Assembly (NCBI GenBank): GCA_913064925.1
Contig: CAJYBN010000061.1
Coordinates: 1-13,563, forward strand
DNA length: 13,563 bases
Reading direction: 5' to 3'
DNA from: an uncultured Peptococcaceae bacterium
GTDB lineage: Bacteria; Bacillota; Desulfotomaculia; Desulfotomaculales; Desulfallaceae
Shown here: piece by piece, positions 12,605 through 13,563 of the stretch
How positions within the stretch are numbered: the stretch's first letter is position 1
How the letters are laid out: each line of letters opens with the position of its first letter
Position numbers and translations under genes: made by a program
Notes under the pieces: model-generated
Seen by the model: only the letters and a program-made list of their open reading frames with translations
Told to the model about the DNA's origin: nothing
Database searches by the model: none

Positions 12605-13563
12605 GCCGAATTCCCTCCATTAATTATGGTATCTATTTCTTTCATCAATTCCTCCACCAGGTCTTGTTCCCTAACCTTTCTAATGACGCGGCCCTGGCGA
12701 AAAATAAGTCCCTCCCCCTTACCTCCGGCAATACCGACGTCGGCATGCCTGGCCTCACCCGGCCCGTTAACCGCACAACCCATTACAGCCACCCGCAGCG
12801 GGTGGGTTAACCCGGCCAGCCTGGCTTCCACCTCAGCGGCGATCCGGGCCAGGTCTATCTGCGTTCTGCCACAGGTGGGGCAGGATATCAATTCGACGCC
12901 GCGGCGCCTCAACCCCAGCGTTTTTAAAATCTCATAGGCCGCCCGTACTTCCTGCACAGGATCGCCGGTCAACGAAACTCGGACGGTATCGCCGATACCT
13001 TCCCACAACAATATGCCGATGCCAACGGCGGATTTAATGCTGCCTGCAAATACCGTTCCCGCCTCGGTAACCCCGATGTGCAGAGGATAATCCACTTTTT
13101 CGGCCAAAATCCGGTAAGCCTGTAGCATAAGCGGTACGTCCGAAGCCTTAAGGGATATCTTTATCTGGGTAAAATCTAATTTTTCCAACAGTGCCACCTG
13201 CCGCAATGCGCTTTCCACCATGGCCTGCGGTGTTATTTCCTCGCCCTGCAAGTCTTTTTCCAGCGACCCGGCGTTGACGCCAATGCGAATGGGCACATTC
13301 TTCCGCTTAGCCGCCTGCACCACCGCCGCTACCCGGTCAGCACCGCCAATGTTGCCCGGGTTTATGCGCAAGCCGTCCACGCCGGCGTCGATAGCAGCCA
13401 GAGCCAGCCGGTAATCAAAATGAATATCAGCCACCAGGGGTACGGTCAGCCCTTTTTTTATCTTCGGCAGTGCCCGAGCGGCCGCAGCGTCGGGCACTGC
13501 AACCCGAACGATTTCGCAGCCGGCTTTAACCAGTTGTTCGATTTGTGCCCTGGTGGCCGTAAC
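12601..13563 (-). CDS. ispG: 4-hydroxy-3-methylbut-2-en-1-yl diphosphate synthase, 3' part
   Basis: Iron-sulfur enzyme of the MEP isoprenoid pathway, converting MEcPP to HMBPP. 320 codons and the stop are visible. The frame stays open past the GTG at 13497 to the window edge, reading AGCEIVRVAVPDAAAARAL across that point, so this GTG is internal and roughly 35 N-terminal residues are missing. The TIM-barrel part contains ADIHFDYRLAL and LRINPGNIG. The [4Fe-4S] ligands are in ISCPTCGRTQIDL (Cys228 and Cys231 of the visible part) and VMGCAVNGPGE (Cys263, Glu270). The stop overlaps the proS start by 4 nt. The ispG-proS neighbourhood follows dxr and the site-2 protease gene in many Firmicutes, which would lie beyond the window. 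Confidence 0.97.
   Translation of the reverse strand, partial: VTATRAQIEQLVKAGCEIVRVAVPDAAAARALPKIKKGLTVPLVADIHFDYRLALAAIDAGVDGLRINPGNIGGADRVAAVVQAAKRKNVPIRIGVNAGSLEKDLQGEEITPQAMVESALRQVALLEKLDFTQIKISLKASDVPLMLQAYRILAEKVDYPLHIGVTEAGTVFAGSIKSAVGIGILLWEGIGDTVRVSLTGDPVQEVRAAYEILKTLGLRRRGVELISCPTCGRTQIDLARIAAEVEARLAGLTHPLRVAVMGCAVNGPGEARHADVGIAGGKGEGLIFRQGRVIRKVREQDLVEELMKEIDTIINGGNSA

Noticed and set aside
13495..13497. GTG as the ispG start
   Set aside because: The frame stays open to the window edge and the codons upstream match IspG, so this valine is internal.

Overview
The window is a housekeeping block from a low-GC-lineage (Firmicutes) bacterium. Every gene lies on the minus strand, so transcription runs from the high coordinates to the low ones. 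The order ispG - proS - (mgtC-like) - rimP - nusA - ylxR - ylxQ - infB - rbfA - nrnA - truB - ribF - two small ORFs - rpsO - pnp is the classic Gram-positive translation and RNA-metabolism cluster. The mid GC content and the protein sequences suggest the Desulfotomaculum/Pelotomaculum (Peptococcaceae-type) clostridia. That placement is an impression from sequence style, not a search result.

Upstream part (10786-13563): the 3' part of ispG (isoprenoid MEP pathway) overlaps proS (prolyl-tRNA synthetase) by 4 nt. An MgtC/SapB-family membrane protein follows after a short AT-rich gap. In Bacillus this slot between proS and rimP is held by polC. Central part (1867-10100): a strong sigma-A-type promoter (TTGTCA-17-TATAAT) and a roughly 135-nt leader carrying a terminator-like hairpin precede rimP-nusA-ylxR-ylxQ-infB-rbfA-nrnA-truB-ribF. 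These genes are packed with overlaps of 4-8 nt or gaps of 12-25 nt and form one operon for ribosome maturation, transcription elongation, initiation factor IF2, tRNA modification, nanoRNA turnover and flavin cofactors. ylxP, which sits between infB and rbfA in Bacillus, is absent here.

Downstream part (1-1866): a second promoter candidate next to a 13-bp tandem repeat precedes two small hypothetical genes. One is acidic and helical. The other is basic and resembles DUF4258. They are followed by rpsO, which has a strongly structured leader and an intrinsic terminator, and then by pnp, which has its own AT-rich leader and is cut off by the window edge.

I see no mobile element, CRISPR array, tRNA or rRNA. 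The points of real interest are non-coding: the leaders of rimP, rpsO and pnp each carry a distinct RNA structure consistent with autoregulation. Secondary interest lies in the small gene pair between ribF and rpsO and in the MgtC-like gene in the polC slot. No gap exceeds 300 nt; the largest (648-881, 149 nt at 1719-1866, 193 nt at 9927-10119) are described below. I found no convincing new multi-gene system.
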